DNA of 64,000 nucleotides, from assembly GCF_009601765.2 (NCBI RefSeq), contig NZ_CP045699.1:434001-498000 (forward strand), written 5' to 3'. Below the pieces are notes generated by a model. It was not told the DNA's origin, did no database searches, and saw only the letters and a list, made by a program, of their open reading frames with translations. This DNA comes from Vibrio algicola. GTDB lineage: Bacteria; Pseudomonadota; Gammaproteobacteria; Enterobacterales; Vibrionaceae. The first letter of the stretch is position 1. Each line of letters starts with the position of its first letter. Positions 19,565 through 30,049 of this stretch are shown here, piece by piece. Both the position numbers and the translations under genes were made by a program.

Positions 19565-20239
19565 GTTACCGATCCAACGGAGGATAATGTTAATTTTGAT
19601 TTTGATGCTAATACAAATGGTAATGAAAGCTTTATAGTTCCAGACGATGCAGACGATGCAGACGATGCAGATGATGATCGCGCTATGCCATTTGATACTG
19701 CTCCTGATTTCCGTTATGGCCGCATGACATTGGATAATGTCAGTGGCCCGCAAGGTGGTTCGGTCCAAGTTCCGTTGCGCGCTGAGTACTGGAATGGTAA
19801 GTCTTTTGTTCGCAATGAAGACGATAGCGGCAGTGATTTTGATGCCAGTATTTATTGTGTGATGAGCAATGTAGAGAATAGCAGCGCAGCGTTAAGCAGT
19901 GATCCAGAAGGAGTGGAAAGCGTTGTGACTGGTAGCAGTGATATTGTTAATGCTGAACAAGCCAATAGTCAGCGTGAAATGGCGCGAATATTTTTACGTC
20001 AAGGCGATGACTCGATAGGGATGAACAGCGCTTTGCCTTTACCCGACGCTACATTAAATCAAACCCAGTGTGGTGACTGGAGTGCCAAAAGAGACGATGA
20101 TGAACAAGCTCAACCTTGGCTACAATTTAACTGGCGTAACTTGGGGGATGAAGACCCATCGACGGTGGTGAACTTTGGTGCTTACCGAGGTAACGACCGA
20201 ATAATTTACCGTGGTGAGCCGAACTTAATTGCCTATTAA
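19565..20239 (+). pseudogene. mshQ: mshQ C-terminal fragment
   Basis: About 224 codons, open from the IS end with no native start. It begins VTDPTEDNVNFDFDANTNGN. An Asp-Asp-Ala run (three copies of a 9-bp unit at 19643-19669) follows, then RYGRMTLDNVSGPQGGSVQV then PLRAEYWNGKSF. It ends VNFGAYRGNDRIIYRGE. These are the hallmarks of the C-terminal domain (DUF6701-like) of MshQ, the large MSHA surface protein. mshQ normally sits directly upstream of mreB, as here. An internal ATG at 19685 could give a 184-aa product, but no signal peptide remains. Confidence 0.8.
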
Positions 20240-20316
20240 TGGTCTTTTATTTACTAATAATTATAAAAATTAACCTCATTGAGTTAACTTTTTGTAAGAA
20301 TACGCACTATTGTTAG

Positions 20317-21453
<1,137 letters not shown>

Positions 21454-21486
21454 TCTTCTGATTGATAAAGAGACTGGCTTGTTTGC

Positions 21487-22368
21487 ATGAAATTGATTTT
21501 TGGCCGCGGCCCATCCTTACAGTTGCGATTATTCTTCGCATTGGTTGTATCTGCTAGCTTAATGCTGGCAGATAGTCGTTTAGATACCTTTTCTAACGTC
21601 CGTTATTTACTCAATAGTACGGTCTCGCCTCTGCAATATACGGCTAACTTACCTCGCAGTATGTTTGACGGTATGTATGAGCGTTTTAATAGCCTCAAAA
21701 CGTTGGTAGATAACAATAATGCGTTAAAAAATGAGGTACTAATCTTAAAAAGTGATGCCTTATTATTAAAGCAATATAAGGAAGAAAATACGCGTTTACG
21801 TGAGTTATTAGGTTCGCCTTACGTACGTGATGAAAAGAAAATCGTCACCGAAGTGATGGCGGTCGATTCTTCACCTTACAGTCATCAAGTAGTGATCAAT
21901 AAAGGTCGCACTGATGGTGTCTATGAAGGCCAACCGGTGATTAATGAAAAAGGTATCGTCGGCCAAATAATTAATGTTTCAGCACATAACAGTCGCGTAT
22001 TGTTACTTACCGACAGTAATAGCTCTATCCCGGTACAAGTTTTAAGAAATGATATTCGGGTGATTGCATCGGGCAGTGGCGATATTGATTCAATTCAATT
22101 GGAAGATGTTCCTACAAGTACTGATATTCAAACTGGCGATTTGTTAGTCACTTCTGGCCTTGGTGGTCGTTACCCTGAAGGTTATCCTGTTGGGTATGTC
22201 ACTAGCGTTAAGAATGATAATCGTCGTCCCTTTGCTGAGATCAAGGCCAAACCGGTAGTAGAATTTGATCGTTTGCGCTATTTACTTTTAGTGTGGCCCG
22301 ATCAAGCCCGTCAACAGCAAGCTCAAACCATATTGAAATCCGATCAGGCGGTGAATAATGAGCAATAA
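21487..22368 (+). CDS. mreC: Rod-shape-determining protein MreC
   Basis: A bitopic inner-membrane protein whose periplasmic domain organises the elongasome with MreB, MreD, RodA and PBP2. At 293 aa it has a membrane helix at about residues 12-30, a coiled-coil at about 65-105 (NNALKNEVLILKSDALLLKQ), and a double beta-barrel domain. That domain contains INKGRTDGVYEGQPVINEKG then IVGQI, and GLGGRYPEGYPVGYV. It overlaps mreD by 11 bp. Confidence 0.95.
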   Translation: MKLIFGRGPSLQLRLFFALVVSASLMLADSRLDTFSNVRYLLNSTVSPLQYTANLPRSMFDGMYERFNSLKTLVDNNNALKNEVLILKSDALLLKQYKEENTRLRELLGSPYVRDEKKIVTEVMAVDSSPYSHQVVINKGRTDGVYEGQPVINEKGIVGQIINVSAHNSRVLLLTDSNSSIPVQVLRNDIRVIASGSGDIDSIQLEDVPTSTDIQTGDLLVTSGLGGRYPEGYPVGYVTSVKNDNRRPFAEIKAKPVVEFDRLRYLLLVWPDQARQQQAQTILKSDQAVNNEQ

Positions 22369-22846
22369 TATTCTCCGTACCAAAGTCATTATTTGGTGTT
22401 CATTGCTGATAGCCTTAATTTTTCAAGCCATTCCTTGGCCTGGTCCATTAGAGATGCTGCGCCCAAGTTGGATTATTTTAATTATCAGTTATTGGATTTT
22501 AGCCCTGCCACATCGAGTGAATGTAGGATCGGCATTAATTGTTGGCCTACTGTGGGATTTGGTGATTGGTTCTACGCTCGGTATTCATGGCTTAGTGATG
22601 TCAATTGTGGCGTATATTGTGGCGTTGAACTTCCAAGTTCTTCGTAATATGGCGCTATGGCAACAAGCGGTCGTGATTGGTTTAATTACAGTATTAGCTG
22701 AATTTATTGAGTTTTTTGGTGAGTTTTTGATAACCGATGTTCATTTTGATGCCCACTACTTATGGGCAGGCTTAGTGAATGCAATTCTATGGCCGTGGAT
22801 GTTCTTGTTATTAAGACGCTTCCGCCGCCATTGGCATATGCGTTAA
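22358..22846 (+). CDS. mreD: Rod-shape-determining protein MreD
   Basis: An integral inner-membrane partner of MreC in cell elongation. At 162 aa it has five or six hydrophobic helices. Family features include RPSWIILIISYWILALPHRVN and GLLWDLVIGSTLGIHGL. The start lies inside the end of mreC, which suggests translational coupling. Confidence 0.93.
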   Translation: MSNNILRTKVIIWCSLLIALIFQAIPWPGPLEMLRPSWIILIISYWILALPHRVNVGSALIVGLLWDLVIGSTLGIHGLVMSIVAYIVALNFQVLRNMALWQQAVVIGLITVLAEFIEFFGEFLITDVHFDAHYLWAGLVNAILWPWMFLLLRRFRRHWHMR

Positions 22847-22925
22847 AAGCAGATTCCCTATCTGCTCGTTCGACTCGCGTATGGAATGACGTTTTTATTG
22901 TTCCACTCGCGTATCGAATGACACA
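22845..22925 (+). repeat. Dispersed intergenic repeat, family 1, partial copy C
   Basis: Starts AAAAGCAGATTCCCTATCTG and continues CTCGTTCGACTCGCGTATG. This matches the right arm of copy A (4971-5010). A further CACTCGCGTATCGAATGAC at about 22905-22923 repeats the tip. It lies between mreD and maf. Confidence 0.65.
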
Positions 22926-22963
22926 TTTTAAGCTAAATATAATCCACCTCACCGAGGCTCCGT

Positions 22964-23542
22964 ATGTCTTCTTCATTTCTTCTCGCTTCAGGTTCACCAC
23001 GCCGTAAAGAGCTGCTCACTTTGCTGGGTTATCAATTTGATATTATCATCCCCAATATAGAAGAGCAGCAGCAACCAGAAGAACGTCCACAAGATTATGT
23101 GGCGCGTTTGTCGCGTGAAAAAGCTCAAGCCGGATTAGTGTTATCTCAAGTGCAAAACCCTCAATTATCGTTGCCTGTACTCGGGGCAGATACTATCGTT
23201 GTGATAGATCAACAAGTATTAGAAAAGCCAGTCGATTACAATGATAGCAAACGTATGTTGCAACAGCTTTCCAACCGCAAACATCAAGTTATGACTGCGG
23301 TCACGGTAGCAACCGAGCAAAAATTTAAAACAACAACCGTAATCACAGACGTGTGTTTCAAACCACTAACAGAAGCAGAAATACAAGCCTATTGGCACAG
23401 TGGTGAGCCGTGTGATAAAGCGGGCAGTTATGGTATTCAAGGTATTGGAGGACGTTTCGTTTCTCGAATCGAAGGTAGCTATCACGCCGTGATGGGGTTA
23501 CCTTTAATGGAAACCGATTTGTTGTTAAGCGATTTCCTATAA
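22964..23542 (+). CDS. maf: Maf-family nucleoside triphosphate pyrophosphatase (YhdE type)
   Basis: Hydrolyses dTTP, UTP and modified pyrimidine nucleotides to monophosphates, acting as a house-cleaning enzyme. At 192 aa it has the N-terminal LLASGSPRRKELL motif, the catalytic LGADTIVVIDQQVLEKP segment, and the GSYGIQGIGGRFVSRIEGSY region that distinguishes the YhdE type. Its position between mreD and rng is the conserved one. Confidence 0.95.
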   Translation: MSSSFLLASGSPRRKELLTLLGYQFDIIIPNIEEQQQPEERPQDYVARLSREKAQAGLVLSQVQNPQLSLPVLGADTIVVIDQQVLEKPVDYNDSKRMLQQLSNRKHQVMTAVTVATEQKFKTTTVITDVCFKPLTEAEIQAYWHSGEPCDKAGSYGIQGIGGRFVSRIEGSYHAVMGLPLMETDLLLSDFL

Positions 23543-23557
23543 GATTATGAGGCGCAC

Positions 23558-25033
23558 ATGAGTGTAAGTGCAGAGTTATTAATAAATGTCACCCCAAGTG
23601 AAACCCGAGTTGCGATGATTGAGTTTGGGCAATTGCAAGAAGTACACATTGAGCGTGAAGCTCGCCGAGGCATTGTTGGCAATATTTATAAAGGCAAGGT
23701 CAGTCGAGTATTACCTGGTATGCAAGCGGCATTTGTCGATATTGGTTTAGATAAAGCGGCGTTCTTACATGCCTCAGATATCGTACCGCATACGGAATGT
23801 GTGGCGGAAAACGAAAAGAAACAATTTCAAGTATTAGATATTTCGCAACTGGTACGCCAAGGGCAAGATATTGTGGTGCAAGTGGTGAAAGATCCGCTTG
23901 GTACCAAAGGAGCACGTTTAACCACCGATATTACACTCCCTTCTCGTTATCTAGTATTTATGCCAGGGGCTGCACATGTTGGGGTGTCTCAACGTATTGA
24001 TGATGAAGCTGAACGTAATCGCTTAAAGAAAATTGTTTTACCTTATTGTGATGATAATGGTGGTTTTATTATTCGTACCGCAGCAGATGCCGCCGACAGC
24101 GATGAATTAGCCCAAGATGCTGCATTTCTAAAACGGTTATGGCAGAAAATCATTGAGCGTCGCAGTAAATATAAAAGTAAAACCATGCTGTATGGTGAGC
24201 TTGGTCTGGCTCAGCGAATTTTACGCGACTTCGTTGGCACTGAAATTACTAAGATTCAGGTCGATTCGCGTTTAGCGTTTGAAAGCCTGCAAGAGTTTAC
24301 CACTGAATATGTGCCAGAGTTAACCGAGCGTTTAGAGTTGTACGGTGGTGATAAACCGATTTTTGACTTGTACGATGCGGAAAATGAAATTCAACGTTCG
24401 CTCGATCGTAAAGTCGAACTAAAATCTGGCGGCTATTTGATCATCGATCAAACCGAAGCCATGACCACGGTTGATATAAATACCGGCGCATTTGTTGGGC
24501 GTCGTAATTTAGAAGACACGATTTTTAATACCAATGTTGAAGCCACTCAGGCTATTGCTCGTCAGCTTCGTTTACGCAATTTGGGCGGTATCATCATTAT
24601 CGATTTTATTGATATGATGGAAAATGAGCACCGCCAACGTGTTATTCTATCATTAGAGCAAGCGTTAGCGACAGATCGAGTGAAGACCAATATTAATGGT
24701 TTTACTCAATTAGGCTTAGTGGAGATGACTCGTAAAAGAACACGCGAGAGTATTGAACATGTTCTATGTGGTGGTTGCCCAACCTGCAAAGGTCGCGGCA
24801 CAGTCAAAACGGTTGAGACGGTTTGTTTTGAAGTATTACGTGAAATTACTCGAGTTAACCGTGCTTATGATGCAGATAACTTTGTGGTGTATGCAGCGCC
24901 AGCGGTAGCAGAAACATTGCAAGGTGATGAATCACACGCCTTGGCTGAACTAGAAGTCTTTATTGGAAAACAAGTGAAAATTCAAATTGAGCCTTTGTAT
25001 GTACAAGAGCAATTTGACGTTGTCATGATGTAA
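23558..25033 (+). CDS. rng: Ribonuclease G
   Basis: An endoribonuclease that trims the 5' end of 16S rRNA and degrades some mRNAs. At 491 aa it is the short RNase E/G form. An S1 domain (about residues 39-125, GNIYKGKVSRVLPGMQAAFV then DIGLDKAAF) comes first. The catalytic DNase I-like region has metal-binding TTVDINTGAFVG and IIIIDFIDM. The zinc-link CPTC is at 407-410. The long RNase E C-terminal scaffold is absent. Confidence 0.96.
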   Translation: MSVSAELLINVTPSETRVAMIEFGQLQEVHIEREARRGIVGNIYKGKVSRVLPGMQAAFVDIGLDKAAFLHASDIVPHTECVAENEKKQFQVLDISQLVRQGQDIVVQVVKDPLGTKGARLTTDITLPSRYLVFMPGAAHVGVSQRIDDEAERNRLKKIVLPYCDDNGGFIIRTAADAADSDELAQDAAFLKRLWQKIIERRSKYKSKTMLYGELGLAQRILRDFVGTEITKIQVDSRLAFESLQEFTTEYVPELTERLELYGGDKPIFDLYDAENEIQRSLDRKVELKSGGYLIIDQTEAMTTVDINTGAFVGRRNLEDTIFNTNVEATQAIARQLRLRNLGGIIIIDFIDMMENEHRQRVILSLEQALATDRVKTNINGFTQLGLVEMTRKRTRESIEHVLCGGCPTCKGRGTVKTVETVCFEVLREITRVNRAYDADNFVVYAAPAVAETLQGDESHALAELEVFIGKQVKIQIEPLYVQEQFDVVMM

Positions 25034-25044
25034 TGGAGTAAGCT

Positions 25045-28000
25045 GTGACCTTTGCCACCCGCCTTTGGCGTTCTTTATTATGGATAGTATTAACTGGCGC
25101 GGTTTTATTGGCGGTCATCGTCATAGCTTTGCGTGTTTTTCTGCCTAACCTCAATCAATACCGTGGAGAAATTGAATCTAAAATCTTTCAATCTACGGGT
25201 GTTCAGGTACAAGTTGGAAGCATTAAAGGTTATTGGGAAAACCTGACCCCTTCTTTAGCGTTAAAAAATGTAAAGGTTGTTTTACCTGGTGAGCAAGTCC
25301 CGATTGTTACCGTTGGTCGAAGCGATCTTAAATTGGATCTCTATTCTTCATTGATTCATTGGCAGCCAAAATTAGATAACGTTACCATTCAAAGTCTGCA
25401 AGCCGATGTTAGCCGCTGGTCGATCATTCCAAATAAAGACGAACCATCAAAGGCGGTAGAAACTGAATCAAGTAATCCTAAGTTATTAAAACAAATTAAA
25501 GATGTTTTTTTAAAGCAATTAGGTTCATTTTCGGTGCTCGACTCGTCGGTGATCTATTTAGCCCCGAGTGGGGATGTTCGTCAGTTAGATATTGACCGTT
25601 TACGCTTCCAAAATAATAACAACCATCACAAGGCTGAAGGAGTGTTAAGTATTGCTGGGGTCAATTTAAATAAAGTTTCAGTGATTGCCAATTTTACCGA
25701 ACATGGTGACCTTCGCTATCTCGATGGGGATTTTTTTGTCTCGGCACAAAATATCCGTATTACCCCATGGATGACGAAATTCTTGAAAGAGAGAACTACT
25801 ATTCATTCAGGTAGAGTCAGTGTCAATGGCTGGCTAACCTTAAAACAAGGCAAGCCAACCGATGCATTGGTAGAGTTGCAATCCTCTAATTTACGCTGGG
25901 GCGAGGATAAAACGGCTCACCAATTAGTGATTAATCATGGCGTGCTAAAACTTAAACCAGTGAATAAAGGCTGGGCGGTTCAAGGTCAGCAATTTGATAT
26001 TCAAACCGATAGTAAAAAATGGTTAGCGCCGAAGTTTGCCCTTGATTGGCAACCTAAAACCTTTGCGATTAATGTGTCTCAAATAGAAGTGGATAAACTC
26101 ACGCCTTTTGTTACCTTGCTTGCCGATCAAAAATCAAACGATGACTTTATTAAGCAACTTCAACCTACGGGATTATTAACCGATATTCGGGTTGATATTC
26201 CGCGCGATCAAAAAAAATTGACCTATTCTGCCACCTTGACCGATGGCAGCATCAAGCAACACGATTTGCTGCCTGGTTTTCATAAGCTGAGTGCCAAGAT
26301 TAGTGGTAATAAAAATACCGCCTCAATTAAAGCCAGTATCAAAGATGATGAACTGCCTTATGGTGAGGTATTCCAAGCCCCGTTACGTATCAAAGATAGC
26401 GCCGTTAATTTAGTGTGGCAAAGCGATAATAGTGGTTGGAAGTTATGGGCTGATAAAGTGGAAGTCAGTACGCCAGATCTAAAAGCAGTCGGGGCATTTA
26501 GGTTGGACTTCCCCAAAGAAAAATCCCCATTCCTCTCTTTTTATGCTGAAGCTGATGTACTTAATGCGGGTGAAACTTGGCGTTATTTGCCGACATTAGC
26601 ATTAGGGCGCGATCTGACCGATTATTTATCCGCAGCGATCCAAGGCGGCACCGCGAAAACAGCAAAACTGATTTGGTATGGCCCATTAAGTACCTTCCCT
26701 TATCATAATCATGATGGAATATTTCAAATCGGGGTTGGACTTAAAAATGCCAAATTTAGTTTCGATACCGCATGGCCTGCGATCACTAATTTACAGTTGA
26801 ATTTATTATTTGAAAATGACGCTATGTATTTGGATTCTCATTCCGCTAAATTAATGGGAGTGGACGCCGAACGCATTACCGGTAAGATCCCAAGCCTTGC
26901 ACCTGATGGCCACATTGAAATTACCGCTAAAGCCAAAGCTGACGGTAAGGATGTGCGTGATTACATGCTGGCAACCCCGCTAGTGGATTCTGTTGGCGCT
27001 GCGCTTTCGGCGGTACAAGTTAGTGGTCCGGTGACATCAACATTTAAACTTAACATTCCATTTGATGGTGGTAATGCTCGAGCTTGGGGTTATGCAGATT
27101 TGAAGGATAGCCCGATCTCAGTACAAAGCCCACCGATTGATTTAACCAAAGCATCTGGTCGAATTACTTTTGATAATGATGTAGTTAAAGCAAAAGGTAT
27201 TAAAGCGAACTTGCTGGATCAGCCAATTTCGCTCGATTTTACTGGGCAAAATCAAGCGGGTGGTTATGGGGTCGATGTTGATGTGTTGGGCGAAACCAGC
27301 TTAACTAAGCTGCAAAAAGCTATCCCATCGCCTTGGTTAAAACCGCTTAATGGTAGCGCACCATGGAACCTAAATCTCGATCTGAATCTTAACGATGTTG
27401 GCTTTACTTACCAAATAGACAGCCAAGCGGATCTTGAATATGTCACTAGCAGCTACCCTGCGCCATTAGGAAAAGGCTTAGGTTTGAAAGGCAAGGCTAG
27501 AATGCAAGCTGCGGGTGATCAAGAACATGTTTCGGCGCGTATTACCTTGCCAACGGCTAAGTATCAAGCCGATATTGATATTCGTCCATCTACGCCAGTG
27601 ATCAAAGCGAGTAACTTTATTGTCGGTAAAGGGGACTTTAAGGTTAGCCCAATTGGCGGCAATTATTTCGCAATAAATACCCCTAAATTTGATGCTGACA
27701 AATGGATTGATTTCTTGATGGATGGTGAGCATAACGTGGCGTTAAAACCGGTCGTACCCGATGCCAAACCAACCATACCCGCCAAGACGTCGCTAAGTAA
27801 AACTCAAGCAGCTAAAACGCCAGTAAATACGGAAGTTGAAAAGAAAACAGAAAAAGCTGAAATCAATTTCCCAGTACTACCAATGCCAGAAAATGTACAC
27901 ATTACGACTAAGACCTTAAAGTTGGCGGATTTAGATTGGCATAACCTCAAATTTTTAGCGGTACATCAAACCAAGCAATGGCAAATGAACCTCAACAGTA

Positions 28001-29007
28001 GCGAAGCGGTTGGTTCCGGCCAGTTTGTGAATAAAAAAGATTTACGAGTCAATTTAAGTAGCGCGCATATTTTTGTGCCGCAATGGGAACAATCGGAAAA
28101 GAAAACCTTAATCAGTGATCTTGGTAAGGATGATCCGTTGATCAGTGATTTTGACCGTCAGTTCCATAAGTCGATGCCCAACCTTGATTTAAAAGTTTCC
28201 GATCTGTGGTTGCAAGGCTACAAAGTCGGCACACTCGATATGCAAATACAGCACGATAAAGACAAGTTAGTGTGGAAAACGTTGGATTTAAAAACAGGCT
28301 CTAACCACTTGAAGTCCAGCGGCTGGTGGCAATTGGCCGGCGATAAAAGCCATTCTAACTTTAAGGTCAACTTAACCGGAGATAATAACTCCGAGGTGAT
28401 GGCGCGTTTTGGGATCAGCTCAGGTGTGCAAAAAGCCTCGTTTGTTATTGATACTTCCGCCGATTGGGATGGTGCGCCTTGGTCAATGAAGACTGATACT
28501 TTACAGGGACATTTATCCAGTGAGTTTAAAGATGGTGTGATCACCGATGTCAATGGCGCGGCGCGTCTACTCGGCTTATTTAGCTTAGATTCTATTATTC
28601 GCAAAATGAAGCTCGATTTCACCGGCGTATTTGATGATGGTATGACCTTTGATTCGATTAAAGGCACCGGAAAAATGAAGAAAGGGGTATTCGTCACTAA
28701 TGACTTAGGGATGGATGGTTCGGCAGGGGATCTAAAATTACGTGGTTCAGCGGATTTAAACACTCGCTTAGTCGATGCTGAAGTCACTTTTTATCCAGAT
28801 TTAACCTCCAGTATTCCCATTGTGGCAGCGTTTGCGGTTACCCCACAAACCGCCTTAGCCGTCTTTGCCTTAACCAAAGTTTTATCGCCCGTGGTGGATG
28901 TATTTACCAAGGTGCAATACTCAATCAAAGGTCCACTCGATGCGCCAGATGTAAAAGAAATCTCGCGTAGTAAGGGTGAGTACAAGCTAAACGAAGAAAA
29001 GAAATAA
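25045..29007 (+). CDS. yhdP: YhdP-family AsmA-like phospholipid transport protein
   Basis: A very large inner-membrane-anchored periplasmic protein of the AsmA/TamB group, which moves phospholipids to the outer membrane. At 1320 aa it has one N-terminal helix (LLWIVLTGAVLLAVIVIALR). Long beta-rich repeats follow. A C-terminal AsmA_2/DUF3971-type end has NGAARLLGLFSLDSIIRKMK then LDFTGVFDDG, and AAFAVTPQTALAVFALTKV. The start is GTG at 25045 with GGAG six to seven bases upstream. It follows rng by 11 bp, so it is probably cotranscribed. A low-complexity Lys/Thr/Ala stretch lies near residues 910-950. Confidence 0.92.
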   Translation: MTFATRLWRSLLWIVLTGAVLLAVIVIALRVFLPNLNQYRGEIESKIFQSTGVQVQVGSIKGYWENLTPSLALKNVKVVLPGEQVPIVTVGRSDLKLDLYSSLIHWQPKLDNVTIQSLQADVSRWSIIPNKDEPSKAVETESSNPKLLKQIKDVFLKQLGSFSVLDSSVIYLAPSGDVRQLDIDRLRFQNNNNHHKAEGVLSIAGVNLNKVSVIANFTEHGDLRYLDGDFFVSAQNIRITPWMTKFLKERTTIHSGRVSVNGWLTLKQGKPTDALVELQSSNLRWGEDKTAHQLVINHGVLKLKPVNKGWAVQGQQFDIQTDSKKWLAPKFALDWQPKTFAINVSQIEVDKLTPFVTLLADQKSNDDFIKQLQPTGLLTDIRVDIPRDQKKLTYSATLTDGSIKQHDLLPGFHKLSAKISGNKNTASIKASIKDDELPYGEVFQAPLRIKDSAVNLVWQSDNSGWKLWADKVEVSTPDLKAVGAFRLDFPKEKSPFLSFYAEADVLNAGETWRYLPTLALGRDLTDYLSAAIQGGTAKTAKLIWYGPLSTFPYHNHDGIFQIGVGLKNAKFSFDTAWPAITNLQLNLLFENDAMYLDSHSAKLMGVDAERITGKIPSLAPDGHIEITAKAKADGKDVRDYMLATPLVDSVGAALSAVQVSGPVTSTFKLNIPFDGGNARAWGYADLKDSPISVQSPPIDLTKASGRITFDNDVVKAKGIKANLLDQPISLDFTGQNQAGGYGVDVDVLGETSLTKLQKAIPSPWLKPLNGSAPWNLNLDLNLNDVGFTYQIDSQADLEYVTSSYPAPLGKGLGLKGKARMQAAGDQEHVSARITLPTAKYQADIDIRPSTPVIKASNFIVGKGDFKVSPIGGNYFAINTPKFDADKWIDFLMDGEHNVALKPVVPDAKPTIPAKTSLSKTQAAKTPVNTEVEKKTEKAEINFPVLPMPENVHITTKTLKLADLDWHNLKFLAVHQTKQWQMNLNSSEAVGSGQFVNKKDLRVNLSSAHIFVPQWEQSEKKTLISDLGKDDPLISDFDRQFHKSMPNLDLKVSDLWLQGYKVGTLDMQIQHDKDKLVWKTLDLKTGSNHLKSSGWWQLAGDKSHSNFKVNLTGDNNSEVMARFGISSGVQKASFVIDTSADWDGAPWSMKTDTLQGHLSSEFKDGVITDVNGAARLLGLFSLDSIIRKMKLDFTGVFDDGMTFDSIKGTGKMKKGVFVTNDLGMDGSAGDLKLRGSADLNTRLVDAEVTFYPDLTSSIPIVAAFAVTPQTALAVFALTKVLSPVVDVFTKVQYSIKGPLDAPDVKEISRSKGEYKLNEEKK

Positions 29008-29015
29008 GCCCTTTG

Positions 29016-29078
29016 GTTCTTGAAGCCGCAGCTTTGTTGTCTAGGTTACAGTTTCAATTACTTTGGGCATAGGTTACC
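29016..29078. repeat. Palindromic intergenic repeat, family 3, shortened copy
   Basis: TTGAAGCCGCAGCTTTGTTG matches the reverse complement of the right end of the 62781-62930 element at about 18 of 20 bases. TTTCAATTACTTTGGGCATA resembles the other end. The middle is missing. Confidence 0.5.
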
Positions 29079-29184
29079 CCAATTGCATAGATTTAATGAG
29101 CGTTCAAATAATAAATAGAATTGGGATTGCTATTATCATCTAAGAAGCAATACGGCGATCGAGTTCTAAGGAAAGGAGCGGACC

Positions 29185-30039
29185 ATGGCAAAGGTAGGAT
29201 TAATTCAAATGACCTCAGGACCCGATCCTCAGGTGAATTTGAACAGCATTGAAGCTGAACTCAACATATTACAACAACAGCAAGTGGCTTGGGCTATCGT
29301 GCCTGAAAATGCCTTGGTATTTGGTTGTAAGTCTGATTACCGCAAGTTTGCAGAGCGCTTAAATAATGGCCCTATCCAAGCCCAATTAGCCCAATTGGCC
29401 AAGCAATATCAAATGTGGTTAGTGGTGGGTTCGTTTCCTATCCAAGAGGGAGATGAAATCAAAACCACTTGTTTGCTATTCTCTGCTTGCGGAAGTCTAT
29501 ACGCTAATTATGATAAATTGCATTTGTTCGATGTTGATGTAGCGGATGCGCATCACAATTATCGAGAGTCCGATACTTTCTTGGCGGGTAATAGAGTCGT
29601 GGTAGCGCAAACTCCTTTTGCCAATATCGGTTTATCTATTTGTTATGACGTGCGTTTCCCATCATTATTTAATGCATTAAGGCAACAAGGTGCGCAAGTG
29701 ATTGTGGTGCCAGCCGCCTTTACCAAACCGACCGGACAAGCACACTGGCAAGTATTATTACGCGCGCGAGCGATTGAAACCCAATGCTGGATTGTGGCGG
29801 TCGGGCAAACCGGAATTCATCCTTGCGGACGAGAAACATGGGGTCATTCAATGGTGGTTGATCCGTGGGGCAATATTGTTGCCAGTTTATCCGAGACAGC
29901 CGGACACTTAATCGTTAACATTGATACCAAATTAAATGAAGATATTCGAACCCGTATGCCGGTTATTCAGCATCAACGATTCGACTGTCAGCTAATTACT
30001 CGGTCTGAAAAAGCCACATCGACAGACCCAAAGAACTAA
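29185..30039 (+). CDS. Nitrilase-superfamily amidase, NIT1-like
   Basis: A carbon-nitrogen hydrolase with the Glu-Lys-Cys triad visible as Glu41 (VPENALVFG), Lys111 ([11 protein letters not shown]) and Cys153 (SICYDVRFP). At 284 aa it is a single-domain enzyme. The [20 protein letters not shown] pattern and the [13 protein letters not shown] block resemble NIT1/YbeM-type deaminated-glutathione amidases, which remove by-products of transaminases. The substrate is inferred. AAGGAAAGGAG precedes the ATG. It is followed at once by tldD (10 bp gap). Confidence 0.88.
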   Translation: MAKVGLIQMTSGPDPQVNLNSIEAELNILQQQQVAWAIVPENALVFGCKSDYRKFAERLNNGPIQAQLAQLAKQYQMWLVVGSFPIQEGDEIKTTCLLFSACGSLYANYDKLHLFDVDVADAHHNYRESDTFLAGNRVVVAQTPFANIGLSICYDVRFPSLFNALRQQGAQVIVVPAAFTKPTGQAHWQVLLRARAIETQCWIVAVGQTGIHPCGRETWGHSMVVDPWGNIVASLSETAGHLIVNIDTKLNEDIRTRMPVIQHQRFDCQLITRSEKATSTDPKN

Positions 30040-30049
30040 CAGAGCACCT

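Noticed and set aside
19685..20239. A stand-alone 184-aa gene
   Set aside because: The frame is open upstream to the IS end and the content matches the C-terminus of MshQ, so it is a remnant, not an independent gene.
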